Of a DNA stretch of 64,000 bases, positions 27,718 through 35,854 are shown piece by piece; position 1 is the stretch's first letter, and each line of letters opens with the position of its first letter. The notes under the pieces were generated by a model. It was not told the origin of the DNA. It saw nothing but the letters and a program-made list of their open reading frames with translations, and made no database searches. Origin of the DNA: Acidiflorens sp963841945. GTDB lineage: Bacteria > Acidobacteriota > Terriglobia > Terriglobales > Acidobacteriaceae. The position numbers and the translations under genes were made by a program. The DNA lies in NCBI GenBank assembly GCA_963841945.1, contig CAWJFC010000028.1, forward strand, positions 693,689 to 757,688, read 5' to 3'.

Positions 27718-30700
27718 TCAAAATACGAACTTAACGGCAGCCTGCATTAAGCGCGGTGGCATGGTGCTGACGACATGGCCAAAGCATGCGGTTTCGCTCG
27801 TGATGGTCCCGCCTTGGATTGGACAACCATCATTGATATTTCCATCGACCGCTCCCGGGCCGTAGAACTGAGCGTGATTGAAAATGTTGAAAGCCTCAAT
27901 GCGGAAGTGCAGCGCCTTGGATTCCGTGAGCCGGACTTCCTTCATCAATGCCATGTCATAGTTGTCGAGTCCGGGACCATGGAAAAACCGGCGCGGGGCA
28001 TTGCCTGGGGTGCCCAGGGGCTGCAAACTAAAAAGCGAGGTGTTGAAATAAGTGATTCCGTTGCGGGGATTGTGGTTTAGATCGAGCGGCCCGGGCGTGT
28101 ATTGAGGTTCGTCGACGCCGTAATTATTAACACCATTCGGCTCCGCGCCCAAGAGCGAATTATCGCCATAATTGTAGAGCGTCACGGGAAAGCCACTGCT
28201 GAAATGCGTTACTCCGGAGAAGGTCCAGCCTCGCACCCAGTCACCCCCACCGTGGAAGAGATGATCAAAGGGAAGCCGATAGTTGTAGCTGACGACAAAG
28301 TTCTGCCTGATATCGAAAGCTGAAAGAGCATGGCTCAACTGAGGATTGAGGGGATTAACCTCCTCCCCCAAATTCGAGGAATTGTCCATCGATCGACTGT
28401 AGGTGTATCCGGCGGAGAGTTCGAGAGGACCGCTCCGGTGACGCAGACTTACTTCGAGAGCATTGTAATTAGATTTGCCAATGGACGTCTGGTTTGTGTC
28501 GCTGCCGAAATTGAAACCCAGGGGTGCGCGAGTTCCCTGAATTACGTGGCCTGAAGCCGTGGTGAAAACATTGCTTTCGCCGAAAGGTCCGCAAGTGGGA
28601 CTTCCCGGAGCTACGTCCTGTATCTGATTAAGGCTCACGCACAGCGCAGGATTGCCGGGGTTGGCTTCCACGAGCACGAGAGAGCGGTGTCCCTGATTGC
28701 CAACGTAACTTGCAGTGAGAACGGTGTTGGCGCGAAGTTCACGCTGGATGGACAACATGTATTGTTCGACATAGGGAATTCGGTTGCTCGTAGGATAGGC
28801 AGGAATGCCGCTGACGGGCTCGTATTGGGACCAGTTGATAGTTGGATCTGGGTTGCGGCTAGTGGCCATGCGAGTAGCGAGTTGCACAGGGAAAGGCTGC
28901 CCCAGGTCCTGGCCGGTCGAAGCGGTGACGAAGGGCGTGGCGAACAGTGGTGGGGCAGGACTGGAATAAGTGATTCCGAACGGAGCGTTGCCAGCAAGAA
29001 TTGCTAACGTCAGCGCCTCAATCTGCGCGTAATACATTCCGAAGCCTGCGCGAATGCTAGTTTTGCCGGCGCCTCCGAACATCTTACCGAGAAGACTATC
29101 GGGCGCAACGTTTGGCGAATAGGCCAAGCCGATCCGGGGTGCAAAATCCCGATTGCCGGGCGGGGCGAGAGTGCGCGGCACACCCGGGTCGGTGGGGAAA
29201 AGTATGCCTGCGGGGGCTCCGGGAAAGACGATGGATGACTTGCCGGCCTCGAAGGTGGAGATTCCATTGTTCGTTTCATACCAGGGCTCGATGCGATCCC
29301 AGCGCAGCCCGTAATTCAGCATCAGGTCGGAACGGAGCCGCCAGCTGTCTTGTGCGTATAGACCCCAATAGTGATTTCGGCCATGGAAGGGCTGCAGTTC
29401 GCTTTGATTGTATTGACTGGGAATGCCGAGCAGGAAATCCGCAAAGTCGGAGCCGGTTTCGCTCCCGGTGAAAAGGAAATTGCCGTTGAACTGGGCGATT
29501 GGATTGGTGTTGATCTGGTCGTAATGAAATTCCGCGCCAAGTTTCATCGTGTGCCGGCCCAGAACTCTTGAGAAATTATCGATCCATTGAAAAGTATTGT
29601 TGGCCTGCTTTAATTCGTTGGCATTTGTACCAATCGAGAAAGCGTTGAAGACGATGTTTTCCACTCCTTCCCCGTTGGGGTTGAGTGGCACAATGCCGGG
29701 CGTGCCCGCGCCCGTGACAAACCCTTGCGATGCCAAGCTGACGCCCAGCCCGCCCACTGGTTTGCCAAGATTGCTGGCGTCGCGCAGGTAGCTGAAGTGA
29801 AGGTCATTGACGGTATTCGGGTTAAGAATCCTTGTATTGCCGAGGGTGAATAATTGCGCTCGCCCCAGATTGAGGGCATTGAATCCAGGAACGCTAGCCC
29901 CGCTCTGCGCGACCGGATAGGGATTGTTGAGGCGGTAGTCGTCGAGAAAATAGTATGCCGAAAAAAGCCCCCAATGGCTGCTCGAATCGAGCCGGTAGGC
30001 ACCCTTGTCGTCGCGCAAATTTTCATTGGAGGCGGATGTGGCGAATGCGTTTGTACCTGAGTTCGGCGACGGAATGTATTGCAGCAAGCTGCCGGCGGGC
30101 GCAGACCACGCTCTCGCCGGAATTACGCCGTAGGGGAAAACGCATTGCGATGGATTGACGCATCCTGGAGTGTAGTAGAACTCGCCTGGAGCGACGGTGT
30201 AGCCCAGTTGGTTCGAAAGCAAGGTGGCCCAGCATGTTTGGCCCGGTGGACAGGAGGGTGGACTCGTAACTGTGCCGGTGAGTGAACTTCCCATATCCAA
30301 GAGATTGCCCGACCGATCTTGCTGCGAGGGAACAAGAATCTGGCCGGTGTCAATCCCCTGGGTCAAGCGAGTGCCCTGGTAATCTGCGAAGAAGAACAGG
30401 TGATTCTTTCGGATTGGACCGCCGAAGGTTCCGCCAAATTGGTCTTGACGAAAAACACCGCGCGCCGGGGAAAAGTAATTGCGAGCATCCAGACTGGTGT
30501 TGCGCAAGAACTCGAAAACGTCGCCATGAAACGTGTTAGTGCCCGATTTGGTGACAACGTTGATTTGCCCTCCGCTGTGCCCTCCCGATTCGGCGTCGAA
30601 ATTGTTTGTCAAGATTCGGAACTCCGCTATGGAGTCGAGATTGGGGATGATGGCCGTTCCTGCATTCACATCTTCTTCGGCGTCGCTACCGTTAACGGTG

Positions 30701-31335
30701 AAACCATTCGAGAACTCGCGCTGTCCGTTGATTGAAATCGTTCCCGGGTTGAGGTCCCCGGAGGGAGAGAGCGCGGCCGCGCCGACGTCCTGAACCGTCC
30801 CGGAAGTGAGCGAGGTTGCGGGAGCCACACCGGGCTGCAGGGCCAGCAGATCGGTGTAGCTGCGGCCATTCAAAGGCACCGCCGACATCTGAGTGCCGGT
30901 GATAACCTCTCCCATCTGGGTATCCGAGGTTTCGACGTGAACGGCGTTTTCATGAACGACGACGTAATCAGCCCTAGTGCCGACGGCCAGAATGGCATCG
31001 ACGGTGACCGCGCTATTGGCGTCGACGACGACGCCGGTCCGGCGGTAGGGCCTGAAGCCGGCTAGATTGATTTGAACGTCGTAACGGCCGGTGGGCAAGA
31101 CTGGAAATGTGTAAACGCCCTCGTGATTGGTTTCGACCGAGAGATTGGTACCGGTATCGATCTCGATGGCGACGACGATGGCCTTGGCGACAACTGCACC
31201 GCTGGAGTCCGTGACAGTGCCGGAAATGCTCCCATCGACGTTGGCCCATGCAGAGCCCGCAAGGCCAAAGAGTAGCGGCGTCAACAGCAGCGCGCACAGC
31301 CAGGATCTCAGCGGGATTTGTGCAAAACGCAGCAT
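27718..31335 (-). CDS. Oar-like TonB-dependent receptor with N-terminal carboxypeptidase-regulatory-like domain
   Basis: Large outer-membrane receptor. Start ATG 31335 gives 1205 residues and a clear signal peptide (MLRFAQIPLRSWLCALLLTP...); a longer in-frame extension would cross the palindrome upstream. Residues near 35-120 form a beta-sandwich domain (GSISGTVTDSSGAVVAKAIVV, EGVYTFPVLPTGRYDVQI). A plug domain follows (VPLNGRSYTDLLALQPGV) and then a long beta-barrel that ends ...PPRLMQAAVKFVF, the C-terminal aromatic expected for outer-membrane assembly. Position opposite a Fur regulator suggests iron or metal-chelate uptake, an inference. Confidence 0.88.
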   Translation of the reverse strand: MLRFAQIPLRSWLCALLLTPLLFGLAGSAWANVDGSISGTVTDSSGAVVAKAIVVAIEIDTGTNLSVETNHEGVYTFPVLPTGRYDVQINLAGFRPYRRTGVVVDANSAVTVDAILAVGTRADYVVVHENAVHVETSDTQMGEVITGTQMSAVPLNGRSYTDLLALQPGVAPATSLTSGTVQDVGAAALSPSGDLNPGTISINGQREFSNGFTVNGSDAEEDVNAGTAIIPNLDSIAEFRILTNNFDAESGGHSGGQINVVTKSGTNTFHGDVFEFLRNTSLDARNYFSPARGVFRQDQFGGTFGGPIRKNHLFFFADYQGTRLTQGIDTGQILVPSQQDRSGNLLDMGSSLTGTVTSPPSCPPGQTCWATLLSNQLGYTVAPGEFYYTPGCVNPSQCVFPYGVIPARAWSAPAGSLLQYIPSPNSGTNAFATSASNENLRDDKGAYRLDSSSHWGLFSAYYFLDDYRLNNPYPVAQSGASVPGFNALNLGRAQLFTLGNTRILNPNTVNDLHFSYLRDASNLGKPVGGLGVSLASQGFVTGAGTPGIVPLNPNGEGVENIVFNAFSIGTNANELKQANNTFQWIDNFSRVLGRHTMKLGAEFHYDQINTNPIAQFNGNFLFTGSETGSDFADFLLGIPSQYNQSELQPFHGRNHYWGLYAQDSWRLRSDLMLNYGLRWDRIEPWYETNNGISTFEAGKSSIVFPGAPAGILFPTDPGVPRTLAPPGNRDFAPRIGLAYSPNVAPDSLLGKMFGGAGKTSIRAGFGMYYAQIEALTLAILAGNAPFGITYSSPAPPLFATPFVTASTGQDLGQPFPVQLATRMATSRNPDPTINWSQYEPVSGIPAYPTSNRIPYVEQYMLSIQRELRANTVLTASYVGNQGHRSLVLVEANPGNPALCVSLNQIQDVAPGSPTCGPFGESNVFTTASGHVIQGTRAPLGFNFGSDTNQTSIGKSNYNALEVSLRHRSGPLELSAGYTYSRSMDNSSNLGEEVNPLNPQLSHALSAFDIRQNFVVSYNYRLPFDHLFHGGGDWVRGWTFSGVTHFSSGFPVTLYNYGDNSLLGAEPNGVNNYGVDEPQYTPGPLDLNHNPRNGITYFNTSLFSLQPLGTPGNAPRRFFHGPGLDNYDMALMKEVRLTESKALHFRIEAFNIFNHAQFYGPGAVDGNINDGCPIQGGTITSETACFGHVVSTMPPRLMQAAVKFVF

Positions 31336-31362
31336 GCGCCGATGGCAGGTGGTTATCCTTTG

Positions 31363-31379
31363 TTGCGACTGAGTCGCAA
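31363..31379. promoter_or_regulatory. Perfect 17-bp palindrome, candidate Fur-family operator
   Basis: TTGCGACT-G-AGTCGCAA, with 8-bp perfect arms and a one-base centre, in the gap between the divergent TonB receptor and Fur-like regulator. It is 28 bp upstream of the receptor start, where a repressor would block transcription. It does not match the E. coli Fur consensus; binding by the adjacent regulator is inferred from position and symmetry. Confidence 0.7.
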
Positions 31380-31455
31380 TTAGCTCTACAATCTGAGCGT
31401 AGGAGGTGGGGGATGAGGCTGTCAATGCCTGCCGCCATTTTTCGTCGCAGGGTTC

Positions 31456-31473
31456 TTGCAATCAGTTGCGACT
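31456..31473. promoter_or_regulatory. Degenerate second copy of the operator before the Fur-family gene
   Basis: TTGCAATCAGTTGCGACT contains one perfect operator half-site (TTGCGACT, 31466-31473) and an imperfect partner TTGCAAT. It ends immediately before the GGGAG ribosome site of the regulator, so autoregulation is plausible. Confidence 0.45.
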
Positions 31474-31485
31474 GGGAGACCGTGA

Positions 31486-31932
31486 ATGCCACTTCCACAG
31501 ACTGAAATTCCGGGCCGCCTGCAAATGCAACTGGCAGGCCGCGGAATTCGTATGACGGCTCAACGCCGCGCGATTCTGAGCGTAATGGAGACCGCGACCA
31601 AGCATCTCGACGCCAGCCAGATCCTGCGTAAGGCGCGGCACCTGGATGCGACCGTGGATCGGAGCACGGTGTATCGCACGCTGGAATTGCTCAAGCGGCA
31701 GGGGATGATCGACGAACTCGACCTCATGCACCTGAACGGCGAGCGGCATTACTACGAGCGCAAACTGGGTCCCGATCACATTCACATGGCGTGCCTGCGC
31801 TGCGGAAAGATCACGGAGTTCGTAAGCGAGATATTTGATTCGCTGAAGAAGCAGCTGGAACGAGATTGCCGCTTTCATATTGTGGTGTCGCGGCTCGAGG
31901 TTGGCGGCTACTGCTCCGGTTGCCGGCGCTGA
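31486..31932 (+). CDS. Fur-family metal- or redox-responsive repressor
   Basis: A 148-residue dimeric repressor. The N-terminal winged helix reads GIRMTAQRRAILSVME, then DATVDRSTVYRTLELLKRQGMIDEL. The C-terminal part has the metal-site pattern GPDHIHMACLRCGKITEF and a final CSGC pair, forming the structural zinc CxxC...CxxC site. Whether it senses iron, zinc, manganese or peroxide cannot be decided from sequence; the divergent TonB receptor favours a metal. The start ATG 31486 follows GGGAG. Confidence 0.9.
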   Translation: MPLPQTEIPGRLQMQLAGRGIRMTAQRRAILSVMETATKHLDASQILRKARHLDATVDRSTVYRTLELLKRQGMIDELDLMHLNGERHYYERKLGPDHIHMACLRCGKITEFVSEIFDSLKKQLERDCRFHIVVSRLEVGGYCSGCRR

Positions 31933-31995
31933 TGGGAGACCGCCGTGCACGGTTGGCGGCCCTTCGATTTGTTCCGTATAGTGTGAAGAGGGTTC

Positions 31996-34002
31996 GTGGG
32001 GAGAAAGATGCGCTCGCCGTCGCGCGATTCCGAGAATAGCAAGCTTCCGCAACTTGCCAAAAACATGACTAAGACGTTCCTCTCGGCCAGCTTTTTTGAA
32101 GCCGTTCCTGACGCGATGGTGGCCGTCGATGCCCACGGAGAGATCGTTCAAGTCAATTCTCAAACGGAGCGCCTCTTCGGGTACACACAAGGCGAATTGA
32201 TCGGACAAAAAGTTGAGATGCTGGTTCCCGAGTCCCTTCGCGGGGAGCATCATCATCATCGCGATCGGTTTCACGAAAAACCCCAGACTCGCCGCATGGG
32301 CGCCGCACTCGATCTTCGCGGCCGCCGCAAGGATGGTTCCGAATTTCCGGTTGAAATCAGCCTCTCGCCCGTTCATACCGACGGCGGCATGGTGGTGCTG
32401 AGCGCCATTCGCGATATCACAGACCGCAAGCGCATCGAGGAGGAGCTGCGTAAAGCTCACGTCGAATTGCGCGCCAGCAAGGACCGCGAACTCTCGGAGC
32501 AGCGAAGCCGGATGGCCCTGATCGTCGATTCCTCGCAGGATGCCATTATCGCGAAAGACCTGGGCGGGATCATTACCAACTGGAACAAAGGCGCGGAGCA
32601 GGTCTATGGGTACACGGCGGCGGAGGCGATCGGCAAACCGATCACGATTCTTGCGCCCGGGGAACGCCGCGATGAGACCATGACGATCCTGGCCAGAATT
32701 CGTACCGGCGAGCGGGTGGAACCCTTCGAGACCGTTCGCGTGAGAAAAGACGGACAGCGCCTGAGTGTTTCGCTTTCGGTCTCACCAATTCAAAGCGCAA
32801 ATGGCGACATCGTGGGAGCTTCGATAATTGCGCGCGACGTAACGGGTCAAAGGCGCGCCGAGGATATGCTGCGGCAGGCGCAAAAGATGGAGGCCGTTGG
32901 CCGACTGGCCGGCGGCGTAGCGCATGACTTCAACAATATTCTCGGAATCGTGATTGCGTGCTGTGAGCTGATGCGGGCTCGAGTCTCCGACTCGAGCGTG
33001 GGGCAATACCTCGATAACATTCAGGAGGCCTCGAAGCGCGGAAGTTCTCTAACTCGCCAACTCCTGGCCTTCAGCCGCCGGCAAATGACTCTGCAGCCGC
33101 GACTGCTCGACTTGAACGACTCGCTGAGAGAATTGGCCAAACTCCTGCGTCCGCTGATGGGTGACGATGTGCAGATCATCCAGCGGCACGGAACGAATCA
33201 TGCAATCATCGAAGCCGACCCCTCGCAACTCGATCAGGTTGTCTTGAACATTGCCGTAAACGCACGCGATGCCATGCCGCGGGGCGGCAAGCTGATCCTA
33301 GAAACCTCGATTCAGGACTTCGACGCCGCGCTTGCCGAACAGCATCCGCCCCTCAAGCCGGGAAGGTATGTGGTCCTCGCGATCAGCGATACCGGGATCG
33401 GTATGGATGCGGTCACGATGTCGAAGATTTTCGATCCGTTCTTCACGACAAAGGAAGTCGGGCGTGGAACCGGACTTGGGCTGGCTACAGTGTATGGCAT
33501 CGTCAAGCACGCGGGCGGGCACGTTTTGGTCTACAGTGAGCCGAATCGGGGAACGACTTTTAAGGTCTATTTTCCTGCCGCCGATCATAAACTCGATTCG
33601 GCTCAGCAGACCGAAGCGCAGATCCTACCGCCGCGAGCCGAAGGAAGAACAGTGCTGTTGGTCGAGGATGACAACCTCATGCGGAGTGTAACCAAGCAAA
33701 TGCTGGAAGATCACGGCTATAAAGTCCTGGAGGCCGAAGACGGAAAATCAGCGCTCGAGCACTTGCGCGCCAATGGGGACGTCGATGTTACCCTGACGGA
33801 CGTTGTGATGCGGGGCATGAGCGGCCCTGAGTTGGCGGTCAAGATCGTGAACTCTCATCCTTCCATCAAAGTGATCTACATGTCCGGATACACCGGGGAG
33901 CTCCTCGACCAGACTGAGGGCATGAACCTGGGTATACCTCTACTGGAAAAGCCATTTACCCGTGCGGCTCTGCTGAAGGCGCTCCATGCGCTGGTCGGGT
34001 AA
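31996..34002 (+). CDS. Hybrid histidine kinase: PAS-PAS-HisKA-HATPase-REC
   Basis: A 668-residue cytoplasmic sensor; it begins at GTG 31996, or alternatively ATG 32008. PAS1 starts at FEAVPDAMVAVDAHGEIVQVN, PAS2 at RMALIVDSSQDAIIAKDLGG, with PAC segments after each. The phospho-accepting His lies in GGVAHDFNNILGIV, the N box in VVLNIAVNARDAMPRGG, the G boxes in DTGIGM and GRGTGLGLATVYGIV. The C-terminal receiver has the Asp in VTLTDVVMRGMSGPELA. There are no membrane helices, so the signal is internal. The HDFNN-type box is typical of this kinase class. No output regulator is adjacent. Confidence 0.92.
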   Translation: MGRKMRSPSRDSENSKLPQLAKNMTKTFLSASFFEAVPDAMVAVDAHGEIVQVNSQTERLFGYTQGELIGQKVEMLVPESLRGEHHHHRDRFHEKPQTRRMGAALDLRGRRKDGSEFPVEISLSPVHTDGGMVVLSAIRDITDRKRIEEELRKAHVELRASKDRELSEQRSRMALIVDSSQDAIIAKDLGGIITNWNKGAEQVYGYTAAEAIGKPITILAPGERRDETMTILARIRTGERVEPFETVRVRKDGQRLSVSLSVSPIQSANGDIVGASIIARDVTGQRRAEDMLRQAQKMEAVGRLAGGVAHDFNNILGIVIACCELMRARVSDSSVGQYLDNIQEASKRGSSLTRQLLAFSRRQMTLQPRLLDLNDSLRELAKLLRPLMGDDVQIIQRHGTNHAIIEADPSQLDQVVLNIAVNARDAMPRGGKLILETSIQDFDAALAEQHPPLKPGRYVVLAISDTGIGMDAVTMSKIFDPFFTTKEVGRGTGLGLATVYGIVKHAGGHVLVYSEPNRGTTFKVYFPAADHKLDSAQQTEAQILPPRAEGRTVLLVEDDNLMRSVTKQMLEDHGYKVLEAEDGKSALEHLRANGDVDVTLTDVVMRGMSGPELAVKIVNSHPSIKVIYMSGYTGELLDQTEGMNLGIPLLEKPFTRAALLKALHALVG

Positions 34003-34359
34003 ACGACTAGCTGAATCAAGAACAGGCCTAAAAACTGAGAAGAGGTTCGCGCTGAGCGTGTGAAGGGCTTTACAAATTCCGAAAATCAGCCTGCGAGACT
34101 AAGAGCGTTTCAGCGAAATCGGCTTTAAGGCTCAACTGAGGGGCTGATGCGAAAACCCCGGCAAAATGCGGCCAAACGCTGTTACGAAAACCAAACAATT
34201 GTATTGTAAAAGCCTGCAGAGTCTTGGTATAAGCATGCACAAGGGCGTTGCCTTCTCCGCGGCGAGCCACTTCGAAATCGCGGAAAAGGAACTCGGAACA
34301 CTGTGGGCCCATAGGGCACCGAACGCTGAGCCGGACAAGCGCCCCGGGTCGGAGTCTAG
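34003..34359. other. Intergenic region upstream of the XRE/S24-like regulator
   Basis: No gene is supported. It contains an AT-rich run (ACAATTGTATTGTAAAAG, about 34195-34212) that may be promoter sequence for the regulator at 34360. An 80-codon open frame on the minus strand was rejected. Confidence 0.35.
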
Positions 34360-35265
34360 ATGGTTTCTGCAGGGATAGATCTTCGCAAGATTCGGGACCG
34401 GATGGGCCTCACCATGCGCGATGTGGAAAATGCCAGCGCGTTCATCGCACGCAAGCATGGCAGCGAAGAGTATATGATTCCCCCGAGCCGTCTCTCGGAC
34501 ATTGAAACCAAAGGGGTTGTGCCCAGCGTTTATCGTTTTTACTCGCTGGCCGCGATCTATCGAAGGCCGATTAAAACGCTGTTTCGTCTCTATGGTATAG
34601 ACCTTGATGCCATTTCAAGAGAATGGACTTCGTCGCAGCCGGCTCACTCCCACGTAGTCTCGATCGAGAGAGACCAGGATACCTGCAAGGTTCCCGTCAA
34701 ACTTGACCCGGGATTCGATCTGAAGTCAACCTCGGATCTCGGCCGCATGGTCCAGGAGTGGGGCACGCTTCCACTCTCGATGCTCGATCACCTGGCTTCG
34801 CAGAATTTCACGTATGCATTCGTCGGCCATGAAGACCTAACGATGTACCCGATTTTGCAACCGGGATCCTTTGTACAGGTCGATGAGTCGCGCACCCGCG
34901 TGGTGGAAAGGCAATGGCGGTCGGAATATGAGCGGCCGATCTACTTTGTCGAGACACGCGACGGATTCACCTGCTGCTGGTGTTCCTTTCGGCTGAATTC
35001 AAACTCCAACTTCCTGGTTCTGCAGCCACATCCGTTATCGCCGACGCCGGTGCGAATTCTCAAACATCCGCAGGAGGCGGAGGTGATTGGTCAGGTGGTT
35101 GGGGTGGCAATGAGGATTGGGGATCCGGCGGCTCTTGCCGACTTTGAAGAACCGAGAGAGTCTCCACCACCGAAAGGAGATGGAGTTCTGTCGCCTTTGA
35201 ACAGCTTGAGGGCAGCAAATGGTACAGACCAGCCGCCAATTTCGACGCGTAAGAGACTGGGCTGA
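34360..35265 (+). CDS. XRE-type HTH regulator with degenerate S24/LexA-like domain
   Basis: A 301-residue protein, start ATG 34360 behind GGAG. Residues 5-80 form a Cro/C1-like HTH (IDLRKIRDRMGLTMRDVENAS, RLSDIETKGVVPSVYRFYSLAAIYRR). Near 150-176 an S24-peptidase-like strand pair appears (HEDLTMYPILQPGSFVQVDES), the place where active LexA/CI proteins have GDSMEP; the serine is absent here, so self-cleavage is not expected. A ligand- or partner-sensing role is more likely. The last 200 bp overlap a gene on the other strand. It probably controls the small peptide and membrane genes that follow, an inference from position. Confidence 0.82.
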   Translation: MVSAGIDLRKIRDRMGLTMRDVENASAFIARKHGSEEYMIPPSRLSDIETKGVVPSVYRFYSLAAIYRRPIKTLFRLYGIDLDAISREWTSSQPAHSHVVSIERDQDTCKVPVKLDPGFDLKSTSDLGRMVQEWGTLPLSMLDHLASQNFTYAFVGHEDLTMYPILQPGSFVQVDESRTRVVERQWRSEYERPIYFVETRDGFTCCWCSFRLNSNSNFLVLQPHPLSPTPVRILKHPQEAEVIGQVVGVAMRIGDPAALADFEEPRESPPPKGDGVLSPLNSLRAANGTDQPPISTRKRLG

Positions 35266-35545
35266 CGCCTTCCGCCTGGCTGCATTGTTCGAGGTCTTCC
35301 TGCAACAGACGCAGTCGCGTCCTTAGAATTGTTCCCACCAACGATTGATGAGCTCGCGCGAAAGCATGATGCGCGCTGGTGGTCCCATGCTTCCTTTCAA
35401 ATCCCCAGTGCAGGTAAGCGCCTTCCGAAGAGCGCCGCTCGGCCAGGTAAGACAGTCTTCTCCAGACGCCCTCGATCTTGCCGAGAGTTCGTTGACGTAA
35501 ATCGTCATAGGCCGATTTCAGCGCCAATCCGCACCTTTCCTGCAA
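35060..35545 (-). CDS. Small helical protein of unknown function, antisense-overlapping the regulator
   Basis: The part 35545-35270 reads as true protein: SAYDDLRQRTLGKIEGVWRR, LAERRSSEGAYLHWGFERKHG, then HQSLVGTILRTRLRLLQEDLEQC, mostly amphipathic helix. The listed frame can only begin at TTG 35545. A better N-terminus (MLEVAGKVRIGAEIG from ATG 35555) lies in another frame and would join if one C of GGCC near 35525 were extra. The last 60 residues, which overlap the regulator gene in antisense, are low-complexity and Pro-rich, so the real stop may differ. No family recognised. Confidence 0.5.
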   Translation of the reverse strand: MQERCGLALKSAYDDLRQRTLGKIEGVWRRLSYLAERRSSEGAYLHWGFERKHGTTSAHHAFARAHQSLVGTILRTRLRLLQEDLEQCSQAEGVSPVSYASKLAAGLYHLLPSSCSKATELHLLSVVETLSVLQSRQEPPDPQSSLPPQPPDQSPPPPADV

Positions 35546-35656
35546 CCTCTAACATTTTCCGAAAAACCGATTCGAACCAGTTTCCTCTCTGCATTCTCGT
35601 CCGGTGCAGCACACTGCGTCCACTGAGTTCAACTCCATCACCAGAGAGGATACCCC

Positions 35657-35797
35657 GTGAAATCACTCAAAGCAAAACTTGCTCTACTTCTGTTCGCAAT
35701 GGCTGCACTGTCTGTACTGCCGGCGCAGCTCCGCGCCGATGGCAATCCTTTTCCAGCCTGCAACGGCCAGATCTGCGTGCCTCCTGGCACCAACTGA
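35657..35797 (+). CDS. 46-residue exported peptide with two cysteines
   Basis: Begins at GTG 35657 behind AGAGAGG. Residues 1-27 are a clean Sec signal (MKSLKAKLALLLFAMAALSV then LPAQLRA, an AxA-like cut site). The predicted mature peptide is 19 residues, DGNPFPACNGQICVPPGTN, with Cys35 and Cys40 as a possible C-x4-C disulfide loop, and rich in Pro and Gly. It lies between an HTH/S24-like regulator and two membrane proteins. Signal, pheromone, bacteriocin-like or envelope roles are all possible. It is too short for most gene finders and may be unannotated. Confidence 0.7.
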   Translation: MKSLKAKLALLLFAMAALSVLPAQLRADGNPFPACNGQICVPPGTN

Positions 35798-35807
35798 ACT
35801 CTTCGCT

Positions 35808-35854
35808 TGAGTGCTACCGGGTGGGGTGATACATTGCTCGCACGGTAGCACTCA
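35808..35854 (+). promoter_or_regulatory. 12-bp perfect hairpin that pairs the next start codon
   Basis: TGAGTGCTACCG (35808-35819) and CGGTAGCACTCA (35843-35854) pair perfectly around a 23-base loop. The right arm contains the only Shine-Dalgarno-like bases (GGTAG) and the A of the ATG at 35854. The left arm begins 10 bases after the peptide stop. No T-run follows, so a translation switch or a processing site is more likely than a terminator. Confidence 0.65.

Noticed and set aside
34070..34312. 80-codon open frame on the minus strand
   Set aside because: Reads moderately like protein but has no ribosome site, no motif and no partner; left as intergenic.
35808..35854. Rho-independent terminator for the peptide gene
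   Set aside because: The stem is perfect but has no T-run and its 3' arm includes the next start codon, so a translation-control role fits better.
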